This document shows positions 12,153-13,060 of a stretch of DNA of 13,060 nt, piece by piece. A model generated the notes under the pieces. That model was not told the origin of the DNA and made no database searches. It was given only the letters and a program-made list of their open reading frames with translations. The position numbers and the translations under genes were made by a program. This stretch comes from CARZYU01 sp964370085 (GTDB lineage Bacteria; Bacillota_I; Bacilli_A; RF39; UBA660). The stretch's first letter is position 1, and every line of letters starts with the position of its first letter. Location: NCBI GenBank assembly GCA_964370085.1, contig CAYJHI010000031.1, forward strand, positions 1-13,060. Reading direction: 5' to 3'.

Positions 12153-13060
12153 ATGAAAGGACTATCGAATGAAGAAGTAGTTAAAAGTAGAGAAAAATAT
12201 GGCTCTAATACTTTAGTTAAAATAAAAAAAGAAACAATATTACAAAAATTTATTATTTCTCTTAGTGATCCAATTATTAAAATATTATTAATAGCACTGG
12301 CTATTAAAACGGTTGTATTATTTTCTAGTTTTGATTGGTTTGAAACAATAGGTATATTAATTGCAATCTTTTTAGCTTCTTTTATTTCCACTATATCAGA
12401 AGTTGGTAGTGAAAAGGCTTTTGATAAACTACAAGAGGAAATTTCTAAGATAAAATGTAAGGTTTTAAGAGACAATAACGTTACTTCTATTAACATCGAG
12501 GATGTTGTTAAGGATGATATTGTCTTACTTGAATCAGGGGATAAAGTATGTGCAGATGGTTATATTATTAAGGGTTCTATTTCAGTTGATGAATCTAGTT
12601 TGAATGGGGAGAGTAGGGAAAAATATAAAGAAGTTATTAGAACTCTTACTCCAGATGAGAAGAATTACTTATATAGAGGTAGTATAGTAGTAAGTGGTAC
12701 TTGTTATATGAAGGTTGATAAAGTTGGTAAAAATACCTTTTATGGAAAATTAGCTAAAGAGTTACAAGATAAGCAACCTGATAGTCCTTTGAAATTAAGA
12801 CTTAGACATCTTGCTAAAATAATTAGTAGAATAGGTTATATATGTGCAGTGTTAATTGCCTTTTCTTATTTATTTAATAAGATAGTAATAGATAATAATT
12901 TTAGTTTGGATAAAATAATAGAGACAATTACTAATTTTGAAGTTATGTTTACTCATATTCTCTATGCTTTAACTCTTAGTGTAACTATTATAGTGGTGGC
13001 TATTCCAGAAGGACTACCTATGATGATAACATTAGTATTATCTTCTAATATGAAAAGGAT
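12153..13060 (+). CDS. Ca2+-type P-type ATPase, N-terminal part
   Basis: An open frame from ATG 12153 runs past the window edge (302 codons seen; family members are about 850-900 aa). It starts with the cation-ATPase N-terminal domain (LSNEEVVKSREKYGSN), then TM helices 1-2 (about 39-58 and 62-82). The actuator domain follows, with LLESGDKVCADG (125-136) and DESSLNGES (146-154), TM helix 3 (about 226-242), and TM helix 4 with IPEGLPM (284-290). PEGLP is the cation-binding kink typical of Ca2+ (SERCA/PMCA-like) and related pumps. The phosphorylation motif DKTGT lies beyond the edge. The TGES motif reads NGES, keeping the essential Glu. AGGAGG is 5 bases upstream of the ATG. I find no clear promoter in the 50 nt after the preceding terminator. 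Expected role: ATP-driven cation (probably Ca2+) export. Confidence 0.88.
   Translation, partial: MKGLSNEEVVKSREKYGSNTLVKIKKETILQKFIISLSDPIIKILLIALAIKTVVLFSSFDWFETIGILIAIFLASFISTISEVGSEKAFDKLQEEISKIKCKVLRDNNVTSINIEDVVKDDIVLLESGDKVCADGYIIKGSISVDESSLNGESREKYKEVIRTLTPDEKNYLYRGSIVVSGTCYMKVDKVGKNTFYGKLAKELQDKQPDSPLKLRLRHLAKIISRIGYICAVLIAFSYLFNKIVIDNNFSLDKIIETITNFEVMFTHILYALTLSVTIIVVAIPEGLPMMITLVLSSNMKR

Noticed and set aside
12140..12496. Minus-strand open frame of 118 codons
   Set aside because: It is antisense to the start of the P-type ATPase, whose domains are clear.
1..13060. CRISPR array, transposon ends, riboswitch, or TGA-as-Trp code
   Set aside because: I found no regularly spaced repeats, transposase motifs or long structured leaders. 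All recognised proteins are full length under the standard code with TGG for Trp.

Overview
The window is very AT-rich DNA with the standard bacterial code: every Trp I see is TGG, starts are ATG with some GTG, and AGGAG-type ribosome binding sites and consensus sigma-A promoters are plentiful. The protein families (a YnbB-like PLP enzyme, a FabG-like reductase, an Abi HEPN protein, a SWIM zinc-finger protein, a GH73-like wall hydrolase and a PEGLP-type P-type ATPase) fit a low-GC Bacillota, probably of class Bacilli and possibly an uncultured mollicute- or Erysipelotrichia-related gut lineage. The taxonomic call is inference.

Left part (1-3160), accessory in character. The window opens inside tRNA-His(GTG), whose terminator is at 67-100. 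Then, on the minus strand, comes an Abi-family HEPN ribonuclease gene (210-1163). Just past its stop codon, also on the minus strand, sit a strong promoter with a palindromic spacer and a hairpin-terminator, which together could make an RNA of about 65 nt. A stand-alone GreA/GreB C-terminal-domain protein (1353-1688, plus) follows. A minus-strand group comes next: a 64-aa protein, a SWIM zinc-finger protein split across two frames exactly at an A AAA AAG heptamer, and a 169-aa hypothetical protein. The hairpin after the last of these is a sequence relative of the one after the abi gene.

Middle part (3119-10041). An HD-domain hydrolase gene (3167-3880) precedes one long plus-strand operon driven by a strong promoter at 3893-3921. 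The operon holds three tandem paralogues of about 290-300 aa (A, B, C), a 484-aa protein (D) that carries the family's core module near its C terminus, a FabG-like SDR, and a YnbB/aluminium-resistance-type PLP enzyme. Gene gaps run from 9 nt down to a 1-nt overlap. The four-gene family belongs to no family I recognise and is the best candidate for an undescribed system here.

Right part (10020-13060). A 113-aa protein (minus), with a promoter matching the -35 and -10 consensus exactly, is transcribed divergently from a two-TM protein with a long acidic tail (10502-11305). A secreted or anchored glucosaminidase-like enzyme (11382-12086) and the first 302 codons of a Ca2+-type P-type ATPase (12153 to the window edge) follow. 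Each plus-strand unit up to the ATPase has its own promoter or terminator. I found no CRISPR array, transposase or phage structural gene.
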